Source: an uncultured Mobiluncus sp. (GTDB lineage: Bacteria; Actinomycetota; Actinomycetes; Actinomycetales; Actinomycetaceae). From it: 31,115 nt of DNA. Of the stretch, positions 1 to 7,533 are shown piece by piece. The position numbers and the translations under genes were made by a program. Numbering within the stretch: the stretch's first letter is position 1; the number at the start of each line of letters is the position of its first letter. Below the pieces are notes generated by a model that did no database searches, was not told where the DNA came from, and worked only from the letters and a program-made list of their open reading frames with translations. The DNA lies in NCBI RefSeq assembly GCF_947254095.1, contig NZ_CAMYBV010000021.1, forward strand, positions 1 to 31,115, read 5' to 3'.

Positions 1-147
1 AAACTCTTGACCCGCCAGAATCGTGAGGACGGCACCTTTGTAGATGCCTGGGTACCCCCGGCTTTGGGGGCAAAACTGCTTGATCAGGCTATGGAAGATA
101 ATCACGGAACCGGCGAGGGGGTCGACAGTGACGCAAACGATAGATGA
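1..147 (+). CDS. hflX: C-terminal end of HflX-type GTPase (partial)
   Basis: A frame open from the first base encodes about 48 residues and stops at 145-147. It contains EDGTFVDAWVPPALGAKL, which resembles the extreme C-terminus of actinobacterial HflX proteins (an acidic DGT step followed by an alternating VxAxVP-ALxAxL strand and helix). HflX is a ribosome-associated GTPase that splits or rescues stalled ribosomes. The catalytic G domain lies outside the window, so this call rests on the short tail and on synteny: in Streptomyces and mycobacteria hflX lies close to lexA and nrdR, as here. The end overlaps the likely start of the next gene by 20 bases, which suggests one transcript. Identity is likely, not proven. 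Confidence 0.62.
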   Translation, partial: KLLTRQNREDGTFVDAWVPPALGAKLLDQAMEDNHGTGEGVDSDANDR

Positions 148-2233
148 CGACACCGCGGACATGTCCGACGTTGAGACCAGCGCTTTTGCGGACTATGTTC
201 CCAGTTCAGAGCTGCAGAAGGTTCTGACTGAGGCGGTGTCTTTATTGGGAGGCAGTGAGCGTACCGGTCAGGTGGCGATGGCGGCTGCGGTGGAACAATC
301 GCTGCGCTCAGATGGCAAATTAGCAGTTCAGGCGGGGACTGGAACCGGGAAATCCCTGGGATATTTACTGCCGGCGCTGCTGTACTGCCTGCACGAGGAC
401 GCCAGGGTGGTCATTTCGACCGCAACTTTGGCTCTGCAAAACCAAATCATCACCAAAGATGCCCCCTTGGCAGTGGAAGCGGTGAAAAACGTGACCGGCT
501 CCGAGTTGCGCGTGGAGGTTCTCAAAGGCTGGCAAAACTATGTCTGCCTGCATAAGTTGAACGGCGGTTACGCGGGCAGTGAGGACGATTTATTTTCCGC
601 CATGGAAGATTCCCTTATCCCTACGGCTGGCGGGAGCACAGAGGCCGCTTCGGGACCGGGAATGAAAACCGCGCGCCAAATGTGGGGATTTGCTGCCGAG
701 ACGAAAAAGCTTTACGAGTGGGCTCGAGAAACTCCGACCGGGGATCGGGACGAAGCTCCGCGCGGTATCGGCGCTCGGGCCTGGCGGCAAGTTTCCCTGT
801 CCAGCCTGGAATGTGTCGGGGAGAAATGCCCGTTCCGTTCCGAATGTTTCCAGGTCTCGGCTCGCGACAAGGCAGCGCAGGCGCAGGTGGTGGTGACTAA
901 CCATGCCATGCTTGGGCTGGAGGCCGCGGGAAAACAGAATCCGTTGCCCCCGTGTGAGGCCATCATTGTTGATGAGGCTCATGAATTGGCCGAAAGGGTG
1001 CGTTCTCAGGCGTCTACTGAGTTCAGTGCCAATATGTTGGCAACCTGTGCCAAAGCGGCGGGCAGTTTGGGGGGCTCTGGCAGTGAGGAACTCACTCAGC
1101 AAGCCATCATGCTGGGCGTGGCGCTGCAGAATCTGGAAGATGGCCGTTTCACACAAATGCCTGAGGCAGTCGCGGAATGTCGGACTCTGGCTCTGCCACC
1201 TTTGAAAGCTGCCCTAGCCGAGTTGAGTGCTAAGGGCGGGTCCGACGCGGGTTCCGGCGGCGAAAAACGCGTGGACGCGGCGAAAGTAGCCGTTGCGAAA
1301 GCGGCTTTGACCAGCCTGTTAGATACGCTTGAGACGATGACCCCGGAATCGGTTGCGAACGGTGAAACGATTCTGTGGCTGAGTCGGGGACGTGATGGTG
1401 ACCAGGAACCTCGGCTGTACACCGCTCCACTGGACGTGGCCGGAAAGCTCGCGAATCGATTGTGGAGTGAACACGCCATCATCGCTACCTCGGCCACGCT
1501 CAAGCTGGGGGGCACGTTTGCGCCGCTCATACACAAGATGGGTTTGCAGCTTGAGGAACCGCAGCCGGAAACCTTAGATGTCGGCTCGCCGTTTCGCCAC
1601 GATCGGCAGGGCATTTTGTATTTGGCTCGGGACTTACCGGCGCCCACTCGCGGGGAGCACCCCGAAGTGTTCTGGGATCGCCTGGTGGAGCTGGTCGAGG
1701 CCTCGGGAGGCGGGGCGCTGGGGCTGTTTTCCTCACGCAAGATGGCTGAGCGCGCGGGGGAAGAGCTTCGGGAACGCACCGATTTGCCCATTATGGTCCA
1801 AGGTGAAGATTCCATGGCAGCCCTGGTTGACGATATGCGCGAGGACACTTCCGCCTGTCTGATGGGAACTCTCTCGCTGTGGCAGGGGGTGGATTTGCCG
1901 GGGAATACTTGCCGTTTGGTGCTGATTGACCGGATTCCATTCCCGGTTCCCAGCGACCCTGTTATTGAGGCGCGCTGTGCCGCCGTCAAACGAGCCGGGG
2001 GCAGCGACTTTATGGAAGTTTCCCTGACCCATGCCGCCTTGTTGCTGGCGCAGGGAACCGGGCGGCTGTTGCGTTCCGCCGCGGATCGCGGGGTGGTGGC
2101 GGTGCTGGATTCACGTCTGGCCACCGCGCGGTACGGGGGATTTTTACGAGCCTCCCTGCCGCCCTTGTGGCCCACGGAGGACGCACAGGTGGTGTTGGAC
2201 GCTTTACGGCGACTGCACCAGCAAGTTTCCTAG
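128..2233 (+). CDS. dinG: DinG/XPD-family Fe-S ATP-dependent DNA helicase
   Basis: Superfamily 2 helicase of the DinG/XPD type, about 701 residues, expected to unwind 5'-to-3' at damaged or structured DNA (R-loops, forks). I see a Walker A GTGTGKS near residues 70-76, a DEAH box near 281-284, and the C-terminal helicase motifs including SLWQGVDLPG and QGTGRLLR. Four cysteines, one after NYV near 139 and three in the CVGEKCPFRSEC cluster near 228-239, match the Fe-S cluster ligands of DinG/XPD proteins. GTG at 128 is chosen because a purine-rich GCGAGGGGG sits just upstream; the ATG at 44 would add 28 residues that look like out-of-frame HflX. It overlaps the hflX tail and runs convergently into lexA with a 20-base gap. 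Its own promoter, and any SOS box, would lie outside the window. Confidence 0.9.
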   Translation: MTQTIDDDTADMSDVETSAFADYVPSSELQKVLTEAVSLLGGSERTGQVAMAAAVEQSLRSDGKLAVQAGTGTGKSLGYLLPALLYCLHEDARVVISTATLALQNQIITKDAPLAVEAVKNVTGSELRVEVLKGWQNYVCLHKLNGGYAGSEDDLFSAMEDSLIPTAGGSTEAASGPGMKTARQMWGFAAETKKLYEWARETPTGDRDEAPRGIGARAWRQVSLSSLECVGEKCPFRSECFQVSARDKAAQAQVVVTNHAMLGLEAAGKQNPLPPCEAIIVDEAHELAERVRSQASTEFSANMLATCAKAAGSLGGSGSEELTQQAIMLGVALQNLEDGRFTQMPEAVAECRTLALPPLKAALAELSAKGGSDAGSGGEKRVDAAKVAVAKAALTSLLDTLETMTPESVANGETILWLSRGRDGDQEPRLYTAPLDVAGKLANRLWSEHAIIATSATLKLGGTFAPLIHKMGLQLEEPQPETLDVGSPFRHDRQGILYLARDLPAPTRGEHPEVFWDRLVELVEASGGGALGLFSSRKMAERAGEELRERTDLPIMVQGEDSMAALVDDMREDTSACLMGTLSLWQGVDLPGNTCRLVLIDRIPFPVPSDPVIEARCAAVKRAGGSDFMEVSLTHAALLLAQGTGRLLRSAADRGVVAVLDSRLATARYGGFLRASLPPLWPTEDAQVVLDALRRLHQQVS

Positions 2234-2253
2234 GGGTGGGCGCAACCCAACCC

Positions 2254-2937
2254 TTACAGGGAACGGATTACCGTGACGACCTTGCCTAAAATGGTGGCGG
2301 TATCGCCGGGGATGGGTGCGTAGTTATCGTTGTGGGGCAGCAGCCAAACGTGCCCGTCAGCTCGGGAAAACTCTTTTACCGTGGCCTCGCCGTCAATCAT
2401 CGCCGCCACGATTTCGCCGTTGCGGGCTTCACTCTGATGGCGCACCACGACCCAATCGCCATCTAATATGCCACCGTCCTGCATGGATTCGCCCTTTACT
2501 GCGAGCATGAACAGCTCGCCAGAACCGGTGAAACGCCGAGGCAGGGCAAAAGTGTCCTCGACCATTTCCTCTGCCGTGATGGGTGCGCCCGCTGCAATCT
2601 GTCCGACCAGGGGAACCGTGGTCGCCGCCGCTGTGTCGGCGATGCCCACCGGAATGGTGGTGACGTTGGCAGGCTGTGTCGCGCCGGGTGCCGGTTTCGG
2701 CTGCAAAGTTCCCATCCCCTCGGGAAGTTTCACGAATTCCAAAGCGCGCGGTGTGTTGGGAGCGCGGCGCAAGTAGCCCTTTTTGGTCAACACATCGAGG
2801 TGGTGTTTGACCGAGGAGGGGGAGGACAGCCCCATGGCCTCAGCGAGTTCGCGTACCGAGGGGGGGTAGGCGAGCTTTTGACTGAGTTGGTACAAAGTCG
2901 TCAAAACTTCCTGTTGTCGTTTGGTCAGGTCACTCAC
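2254..2937 (-). CDS. lexA: LexA SOS repressor / self-cleaving peptidase
   Basis: Transcriptional repressor of the DNA-damage response, 227 residues. The N-terminal winged helix-turn-helix (about 1-68) has the typical TKRQQEVL start and a PPSVRELAEAMGLSSPSSVKHHL recognition region. The C-terminal S24 peptidase part has the Ala116-Gly117 cleavage site (IAAGAP), the nucleophile Ser151 in GESM and the general base Lys188 in TVKEF, so RecA-stimulated self-cleavage should work. A Pro/Ala/Thr-rich linker of about 40 residues joins the domains, as in actinobacterial LexA. The start is GTG at 2937 with AAAGGAG 5 bases upstream. It is transcribed divergently from the LysM gene, and an SOS box 135 bases upstream suggests autoregulation. 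Confidence 0.97.
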   Translation of the reverse strand: MSDLTKRQQEVLTTLYQLSQKLAYPPSVRELAEAMGLSSPSSVKHHLDVLTKKGYLRRAPNTPRALEFVKLPEGMGTLQPKPAPGATQPANVTTIPVGIADTAAATTVPLVGQIAAGAPITAEEMVEDTFALPRRFTGSGELFMLAVKGESMQDGGILDGDWVVVRHQSEARNGEIVAAMIDGEATVKEFSRADGHVWLLPHNDNYAPIPGDTATILGKVVTVIRSL

Positions 2938-3071
2938 TGATGCTCCTTTATCTGAGTACTTTTGCGCGGGTTAGTTGGCAAAAAGCCGTCTGGCGTAACT
3001 CGCGGATTTTCGTCTCCGGGGTCCATGTCAGACTGGCAATTGTCAGGCTAACTGCGGTCAAAATTAATATT

Positions 3072-3085
3072 CGCACAAATGTTCG
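3072..3085. promoter_or_regulatory. SOS (LexA) box, lexA-proximal
   Basis: CGCAC-AAAT-GTTCG is a near-perfect CGAAC-N4-GTTCG dyad, with one mismatch in the left half. This is the actinobacterial/Gram-positive LexA operator pattern. It lies on the lexA side of the divergent region, next to an AT-rich stretch (3061-3070) that could hold the lexA -10 element, so it is the best candidate for lexA autoregulation. Confidence 0.75.
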
Positions 3086-3093
3086 ATTTTGAC

Positions 3094-3122
3094 TCGACAA
3101 CGCGCCGGCAATGGTTTATATT
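3094..3122 (+). promoter_or_regulatory. Predicted promoter of the LysM gene
   Basis: TCGACA (3094-3099) and TATATT (3117-3122) are each one mismatch from the sigma-70-type -35 and -10 consensus and are 17 bases apart. Transcription would start near 3129, so the two SOS boxes at 3126-3155 would cover the start site. Prediction from sequence only. Confidence 0.5.
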
Positions 3123-3125
3123 GTA

Positions 3126-3139
3126 CGTACAGATGTTCG
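3126..3139. promoter_or_regulatory. Degenerate SOS (LexA) box
   Basis: CGTAC-AGAT-GTTCG matches CGAAC-N4-GTTCG with one mismatch in the left half. It lies exactly 16 bases upstream of the perfect box at 3142-3155 and carries the same ATGTTCGAA right half, so the two look like a tandem duplicated operator. Confidence 0.5.
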
Positions 3140-3141
3140 AA

Positions 3142-3155
3142 CGAACAAATGTTCG
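3142..3155. promoter_or_regulatory. Perfect SOS (LexA) box upstream of the LysM gene
   Basis: CGAAC-AAAT-GTTCG is a perfect dyad fitting the actinobacterial LexA operator GAAC-N4-GTTC. It sits between the predicted transcription start and the Shine-Dalgarno sequence (GGAGGG, 3163-3168) of the LysM gene, so LexA bound here should block that gene. Confidence 0.88.
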
Positions 3156-3174
3156 AATGAATGGAGGGATTACC

Positions 3175-3612
3175 ATGACAGCTGTTTTGGCACCGACTTT
3201 TGAGGTTAGCGAGCTGGCTCCGAATCACCCGGCGGTACGTGCTTTCAGAGCGCGGCAATCGCGCCCGGCTTACCTGCGTTTGGTTCCGAAGACCTCGGCG
3301 TCACCCGCTGTAGCTGCGCGGCCGGTTTTGTCGTGGGATGCCGTAGCTTTGCGAGTGGGGCTGTTTATTCTGGCTGCCCTCGTTATGGTGTTCCTGGGTA
3401 TGGTTTTGGGGCTGGGGCTCAGTCCTGATTTCGTTCCCACGGATTTTATCCAACACACGGTCGTGCCGGGCGATACGCTGTGGGATATTGCCGCAGCTAA
3501 TGCCGCCGGTGTGCCGACTGACGAGGTCTTGGCGGACATGATGGACGCAAATGCCTTGGACGCGGGTTCCGTGCTAAATACTGGGCAAACGGTGTTGGTT
3601 CCGGTTTATTGA
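3175..3612 (+). CDS. LysM membrane protein, probable SOS-induced division suppressor (YneA/DivS/ChiZ-like)
   Basis: A 145-residue protein with a cytoplasmic N-terminal region (1-58), one hydrophobic segment (about 58-82) and a C-terminal LysM domain (about 93-144: HTVVPGDTLWDIAAA ... NTGQTVLVPVY). LysM binds peptidoglycan, so the domain should lie outside the membrane. The same size, order and divergent position next to lexA occur in Bacillus YneA, Corynebacterium DivS and mycobacterial Rv2719c/ChiZ, which delay septation after DNA damage. Sequence similarity outside LysM is poor in this group, so the role is inferred from architecture, location and the SOS boxes. ATG at 3175 is chosen over the earlier in-frame ATG at 3079 because GGAGGG precedes it and the longer form would be translated through the operators. 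Confidence 0.85.
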   Translation: MTAVLAPTFEVSELAPNHPAVRAFRARQSRPAYLRLVPKTSASPAVAARPVLSWDAVALRVGLFILAALVMVFLGMVLGLGLSPDFVPTDFIQHTVVPGDTLWDIAAANAAGVPTDEVLADMMDANALDAGSVLNTGQTVLVPVY

Positions 3613-3706
3613 AATGATTGGGTTCAGTCCGACTCTCCAGCTTGCGAAAACTTCGGTTTGCACTTACGGTGAAACCTGTAGTCTTGCAGCGGTGAAGGAG
3701 GGCGAC

Positions 3707-4159
3707 GTGCACTGTCCGTTTTGTCATCACGGAGATTCCCGTGTGATTGATTCACGTACCGCCGATGATGGTGCCTCCATTCGGAGGCGTCGTGAATGCC
3801 CCAGCTGCGGTCGGCGTTTCACCACCTTGGAAACCACGCTGCTGCTGATTAAGAAACGTTCCGGAGCGACCGAGCCGTTCCGTCGCAGCAAAGTTATTGC
3901 CGGTCTGGCTAAAGCCACCCAAGGCCGTCCCATCAGCTCTGACCAACTCGCTCTTATGGCTCAAGGCGTCGAAGAAACCCTGCGGGCCTCAGGGAAAGCC
4001 ATCATCAACTCCGAGGAAGTCGGCAAGGCTATTTTGGAACCGCTAAAGGAACTGGACGAAGTCGCCTATTTGCGCTTCGCTTCGGTTTATTCCGAATTCA
4101 ACTCGCTCGAGGACTTTGAGGACGCAATCGCCTCATTAAAGAACCACTCTCAGAACTAG
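3707..4159 (+). CDS. nrdR: Transcriptional repressor NrdR
   Basis: Global repressor of ribonucleotide reductase genes, 150 residues, the usual family length. The zinc ribbon is complete (Cys3, Cys6, Cys31, Cys34 in CPFC and CPSC), with the typical DSR and RRRREC segments between. The ATP-cone domain fills about 47-137 and senses dATP/ATP to control DNA binding. GTG at 3707 is chosen because it follows GAAGGAGGG and gives the family-typical MHCPFC start; upstream in-frame codons would add an unrelated tail. It follows the LysM gene by 94 bases in the same direction, the same order as around lexA in other actinobacteria. No NrdR-box target and no nrd structural gene were seen in the window. Confidence 0.96.
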   Translation: MHCPFCHHGDSRVIDSRTADDGASIRRRRECPSCGRRFTTLETTLLLIKKRSGATEPFRRSKVIAGLAKATQGRPISSDQLALMAQGVEETLRASGKAIINSEEVGKAILEPLKELDEVAYLRFASVYSEFNSLEDFEDAIASLKNHSQN

Positions 4160-4176
4160 CCGCCGGTTTTGATGGA

Positions 4177-4195
4177 TGCTGGCCGGTGACCAGCA
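4177..4195. terminator. Hairpin between convergent nrdR and acyl-CoA ligase
   Basis: TGCTGG and CCAGCA form a perfect 6-base-pair stem with a 7-base loop in the 44-base convergent gap. No T-run follows on either strand, so it is at best a weak bidirectional terminator. Confidence 0.35.
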
Positions 4196-4203
4196 CTCGG
4201 CGC

Positions 4204-6003
4204 CTAGCTCTGCATACGGAACCCCTCGGAAAGCCGCTCCAAAACGGATTCGCGCACTTTGCGGCGTTGAATCTTTCCGAGTTCGTTATGCGCCAACTGT
4301 TCTGGGAAAGACACTGAACGCGGAATCGCATAACGGGGTAGGGAATCAGCAACCCAAGTCCGAATCTTGTCCAAATTGAGGCTCGCTCCCGGATTGAGCA
4401 CTACCGCCGCGTGTACCTGTTCACCCCGGGCGGGGTCAGCTTGATCGGGAATGCCGACCACGGCGACTTCTGCCACCTGGGGCATCGTGGCTATGGCCGC
4501 CTCCACGACCGAGGGATAAACATTGAAACCGGAGATAATGATGAGCTCTTTGCGCCGGTCACTCATCCGCAAAAACCCTTCGTGTTCCTCGACCAAGTCG
4601 CCGGTGCGCAACCAATGATCTGGGGTGAACAGCAAATCAGTTTCTACCTGGTCGCGCCAATACCCCGGGGAACACCCCGGTCCCTTCACCACGAGTTCCC
4701 CCACCTCGCCGGGCTCGACGTCAACGAGGGTATCTGGATCGATGACCCGCACTTGGATAGAGGGGAACACGATGCCCATGTAACCAAGTTTGCGTTCGGG
4801 ACTCATCGGGGACCCCAGTACCGTCGGCGAAGTCTCCGTCATGCCGTAGCCTTCGATGATATAGCCGGAAGTAGCTTTTTCCCAGCGTTTTGCGACTTCT
4901 TGAGTCAGCGGCATCGCTCCGGAAATAGCGTATTTAAACGTTGATAAATCTATTTTCGGGTTTTCCTCAGCGGCTTTCGCTAGGCGGTCAAAAATTGGAG
5001 GCACTCCCACTATGAACGTGCCCGGACGCCGGCGTTGGGCAGCTAGGGCTGCTCGGGTGCTGAACTTCGGGAACAACACCGCGGTGGCTCCCAAACCAAT
5101 CGCCCCGTTCAGGGACAGGGTCAGGCCAAAAGCGTGGAAGAACGGCAGGACACAGAACCAGGTTTCTTTGCCGGGACGTAGCTTGGTCACCCAGGTCGTA
5201 TTGGCAAACAAGTTCGACACCAAGTTGCGGTTGGTCAAAATGACCGCTTTCGGTTTGCCGGTGGTTCCGCCCGTATGCAGCAGCACGGCTGGGACATCGG
5301 GATCAACTCGCACAATGCGGTTATATGGTTTCTGTTTTTCCAGCAGGGTATCGTAGTCGGGCAAATCCTTGGCCTGCGGGTCGCAGAGCTGATGGTAGAG
5401 GTCTTTTGCCTTCTTAATCGGCAGGCGCAAAGCAAAACGCAGCCGGCGCGGCAAAGCCGCGGAAACATCGAGGGAAATAACTTCGGTGTCCATGCTGCGC
5501 ACCAACTCGGTGACACTTACGGCGGCCTTTTGCCACACAAAAACCAGCTTTGATTCCGCGTTTTCGATTTGCCACTTCAGCTCTGTCGGGGCAGCCAAAG
5601 GGTTGTGCAGCACGCACACCACTCCCAGCTGCAGGCAGGAATAGAGCAGATAGACGAACTGCGGACAGTTCGGAGCCACGATCGAGACCCGGTCGCCTCG
5701 CTTGACGCCGTGTTCAAGCAGCAGCGCCGAAGTGCGTTGCACGTTTTCGCCCAGTTCCCGGTAGGTCGTGGTGGCGCCAAAAAAATCCAAGGCTACCCGG
5801 CGCGGATATTTATTTGACTGAGTTCGCAAAACATCAATCAGCAGCTGATCGGTGACGGGGATTTGGGCGGGAACATCGGGGTTATAAAGCAGACGCATCC
5901 GTTTGGTCAGCTCAGAATCTTGCTCGGGCGGGGTATGCACATACCTAGGCAGGTGAATTCCCGCATCGGGGGCCAGTTCCAACAAATCCACTGTTTCAGT
6001 CAT
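4204..6003 (-). CDS. Long-chain fatty acid-CoA ligase (ANL superfamily)
   Basis: Adenylate-forming enzyme of 599 residues that most likely activates a long-chain fatty acid to acyl-CoA in two steps. Seen in order: the P-loop-like HTGGTTGKPK (243-252), the aromatic/ATP motif GYGMTETSP (385-393), the hinge region HWLRTGDL (463-470) followed by SDRRKELII, and the C-terminal catalytic lysine in NELGKIQRRK (about 577). The full N- and C-terminal ANL domains are present and there is no carrier-protein domain, so a FadD-like ligase is favoured over a peptide synthetase module. Substrate length cannot be told from sequence. ATG at 6003 follows AGGGTGG. It is downstream of serA by 220 bases on the same strand; co-transcription is uncertain. 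Confidence 0.9.
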   Translation of the reverse strand: MTETVDLLELAPDAGIHLPRYVHTPPEQDSELTKRMRLLYNPDVPAQIPVTDQLLIDVLRTQSNKYPRRVALDFFGATTTYRELGENVQRTSALLLEHGVKRGDRVSIVAPNCPQFVYLLYSCLQLGVVCVLHNPLAAPTELKWQIENAESKLVFVWQKAAVSVTELVRSMDTEVISLDVSAALPRRLRFALRLPIKKAKDLYHQLCDPQAKDLPDYDTLLEKQKPYNRIVRVDPDVPAVLLHTGGTTGKPKAVILTNRNLVSNLFANTTWVTKLRPGKETWFCVLPFFHAFGLTLSLNGAIGLGATAVLFPKFSTRAALAAQRRRPGTFIVGVPPIFDRLAKAAEENPKIDLSTFKYAISGAMPLTQEVAKRWEKATSGYIIEGYGMTETSPTVLGSPMSPERKLGYMGIVFPSIQVRVIDPDTLVDVEPGEVGELVVKGPGCSPGYWRDQVETDLLFTPDHWLRTGDLVEEHEGFLRMSDRRKELIIISGFNVYPSVVEAAIATMPQVAEVAVVGIPDQADPARGEQVHAAVVLNPGASLNLDKIRTWVADSLPRYAIPRSVSFPEQLAHNELGKIQRRKVRESVLERLSEGFRMQS

Positions 6004-6166
6004 ACGTCCACCCTAACGCAAACTTGCCGGTCAAATCCTTTTCGCCAGGAATTTGTCCGGTAAAACCCGCGCCCCAGCGGCGAGCGATCCAGCGAAAGAC
6101 TGGTGAGGGCGCGGCAAAACTCGGTGCGGCGAAACTCCTGCCATGCAAACGGCTCTTGCCCCGGCA

Positions 6167-6183
6167 CCCTGCGCCCAGCAGGG
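6167..6183. other. Small hairpin in the serA to acyl-CoA ligase gap
   Basis: CCCTGC and GCAGGG pair perfectly around a GCCCA loop in the 220-base gap 6004-6223. There is no T-run on the minus strand after it, so it is not a convincing terminator. The rest of the gap shows no gene and no clear promoter. Confidence 0.3.
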
Positions 6184-6223
6184 GCGCGCCCGCCTCCGGC
6201 CTGGTGCGATCCGTCAAGGTAAG

Positions 6224-7465
6224 TTAGTTAACCGCGGTCTCTTCGTCCCGAACGAAGCCCTCCATTGGAATGCAGCGCAGGGACAGCGTGGAATCGAATT
6301 TGGCGATTTCATCGAGCGCCGCCTTGGGCATTTCGGAGGAAATGTCGCCGATAACGTAACCGACTTCACCGGTGGTGCCCAGGACCTGACCTTCGATGTT
6401 CACCCCGGCATCAGAGAACAACTGGTTGATTTTCGCCATCACGCCGGGGATGTTCTTGTGAATCAAAGTGATGCGGTACTTGGTATTGCCGGTCGGTTCC
6501 AGGCTCAAGTTCGGCATATTTACGCTCATCACGGTTTCGCCGGACTGCAGGTAAGTGCAGAGCTTGCCAGCCACGAACCAGCCGATGTCCTCCTGGGCCT
6601 CCAGGGTGGAGCCGCCGATGTGCGGGGTGAGGATGGTGTTTTCTTTACCCATAATCGGGGAGTGGAACTCCTCGCCATTTTTGCGCGGTTCATCGGGGAA
6701 GACGTCAATGGCGCAGCCCCCAATCTGGCCTGAATCCAAAGCCTCGGCCAAGTCATCGAGGTTGACGACGAAACCGCGGGACAAGTTCAACAGTTTCGCC
6801 CCGGGCTTCATCTGGTTCATTTGTACTTTGGTGAACATATTTTCGTTAGAGGCGCGCCCGTCCACGTGCAGGGACACAAAATCGGCGCCCTGCAGAGCTT
6901 CCTCCATTGAGTTGCACTGTTTCGCGTTGCCGATGGGCAGTTTCTTTGCCAAGTCATAGAACTGGACCTTCATGCCCATGGCTTCAGCCAGGATAGACAG
7001 CTGAGTGCCGGTCGAAGAGTAGCCGATAATCCCCAGGGTCTTGCCGCGCACTTCGTGAGAGCCTTTGGCGGTCTTTTGCCAATCGGCATTTTGCAGGTGA
7101 GAGTTGCGTACCGGCAGCTGGCGAGCCAGCGCGATAATCTCGGCGATGGCCAGTTCCGCCACGGAACGCGTGTTGGAGTAAGGGGCGTTGAATACGGCCA
7201 CCCCGTGTTTTGCCGCTTCTGGCAGGTCGATTTGGTTCGTGCCAATGGTGAAAGTCCCGGCGCAGACCAAGTCCGGGCATTCATCAAAAACTCGCTTGCT
7301 CAGGTTCGTCTTGGAGCGAATCCCGACCATCTGATAGCCCTGGAGGGCCTTGATCAGGTCGTTTTCGTCCAAAGCGCCGTCTACCCGGTCGACTTGAACA
7401 TTTGCGTCGCTAAATACTTTGTTGGCGACTTCGTGGGGGTTTTCAAGCAGCAGTATCTTCGTCAT
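6224..7465 (-). CDS. serA: D-3-phosphoglycerate dehydrogenase (short ACT form)
   Basis: First step of serine synthesis: NAD-dependent oxidation of 3-phosphoglycerate to phosphohydroxypyruvate. At 413 residues it is the E. coli-like short form with a single C-terminal ACT domain (about 339-410, YRITLIHKNIPGVMAKIN), not the roughly 530-residue mycobacterial form with an extra domain. Catalytic residues fall at Arg240 (LSRGF), Glu269 (FPDEP) and His292 (TPHIGGST), the same numbers as in E. coli SerA. The ACT domain implies serine feedback control. Odd: the Rossmann loop reads G-Y-S-S-T-G (148-153), so the middle glycine of GxGxxG is serine. The reading frame there is intact on the DNA. ATG at 7465. 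It follows the HelD-like gene by 68 bases on the same strand. Confidence 0.94.
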   Translation of the reverse strand: MTKILLLENPHEVANKVFSDANVQVDRVDGALDENDLIKALQGYQMVGIRSKTNLSKRVFDECPDLVCAGTFTIGTNQIDLPEAAKHGVAVFNAPYSNTRSVAELAIAEIIALARQLPVRNSHLQNADWQKTAKGSHEVRGKTLGIIGYSSTGTQLSILAEAMGMKVQFYDLAKKLPIGNAKQCNSMEEALQGADFVSLHVDGRASNENMFTKVQMNQMKPGAKLLNLSRGFVVNLDDLAEALDSGQIGGCAIDVFPDEPRKNGEEFHSPIMGKENTILTPHIGGSTLEAQEDIGWFVAGKLCTYLQSGETVMSVNMPNLSLEPTGNTKYRITLIHKNIPGVMAKINQLFSDAGVNIEGQVLGTTGEVGYVIGDISSEMPKAALDEIAKFDSTLSLRCIPMEGFVRDEETAVN

Positions 7466-7533
7466 GGCACCACTTTAGACCAAAAGAGCGCGGTGCTGAA
7501 ATCCCATGTCAGGGGAAAACTCGCGGGAAGTCG

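Noticed and set aside
1096..2175. 359-residue open frame on the minus strand
   Set aside because: It lies wholly opposite the DinG-type helicase, whose motifs are intact, and its translation has no recognisable domain.
3639..3660. Imperfect hairpin between the LysM gene and nrdR
   Set aside because: The stem has bulges and only a few pairs, and there is no T-run; it is not a convincing terminator or NrdR site.
6143..6733. 196-residue plus-strand open frame reaching into serA
   Set aside because: Most of it is antisense to serA and it has no recognisable domain.
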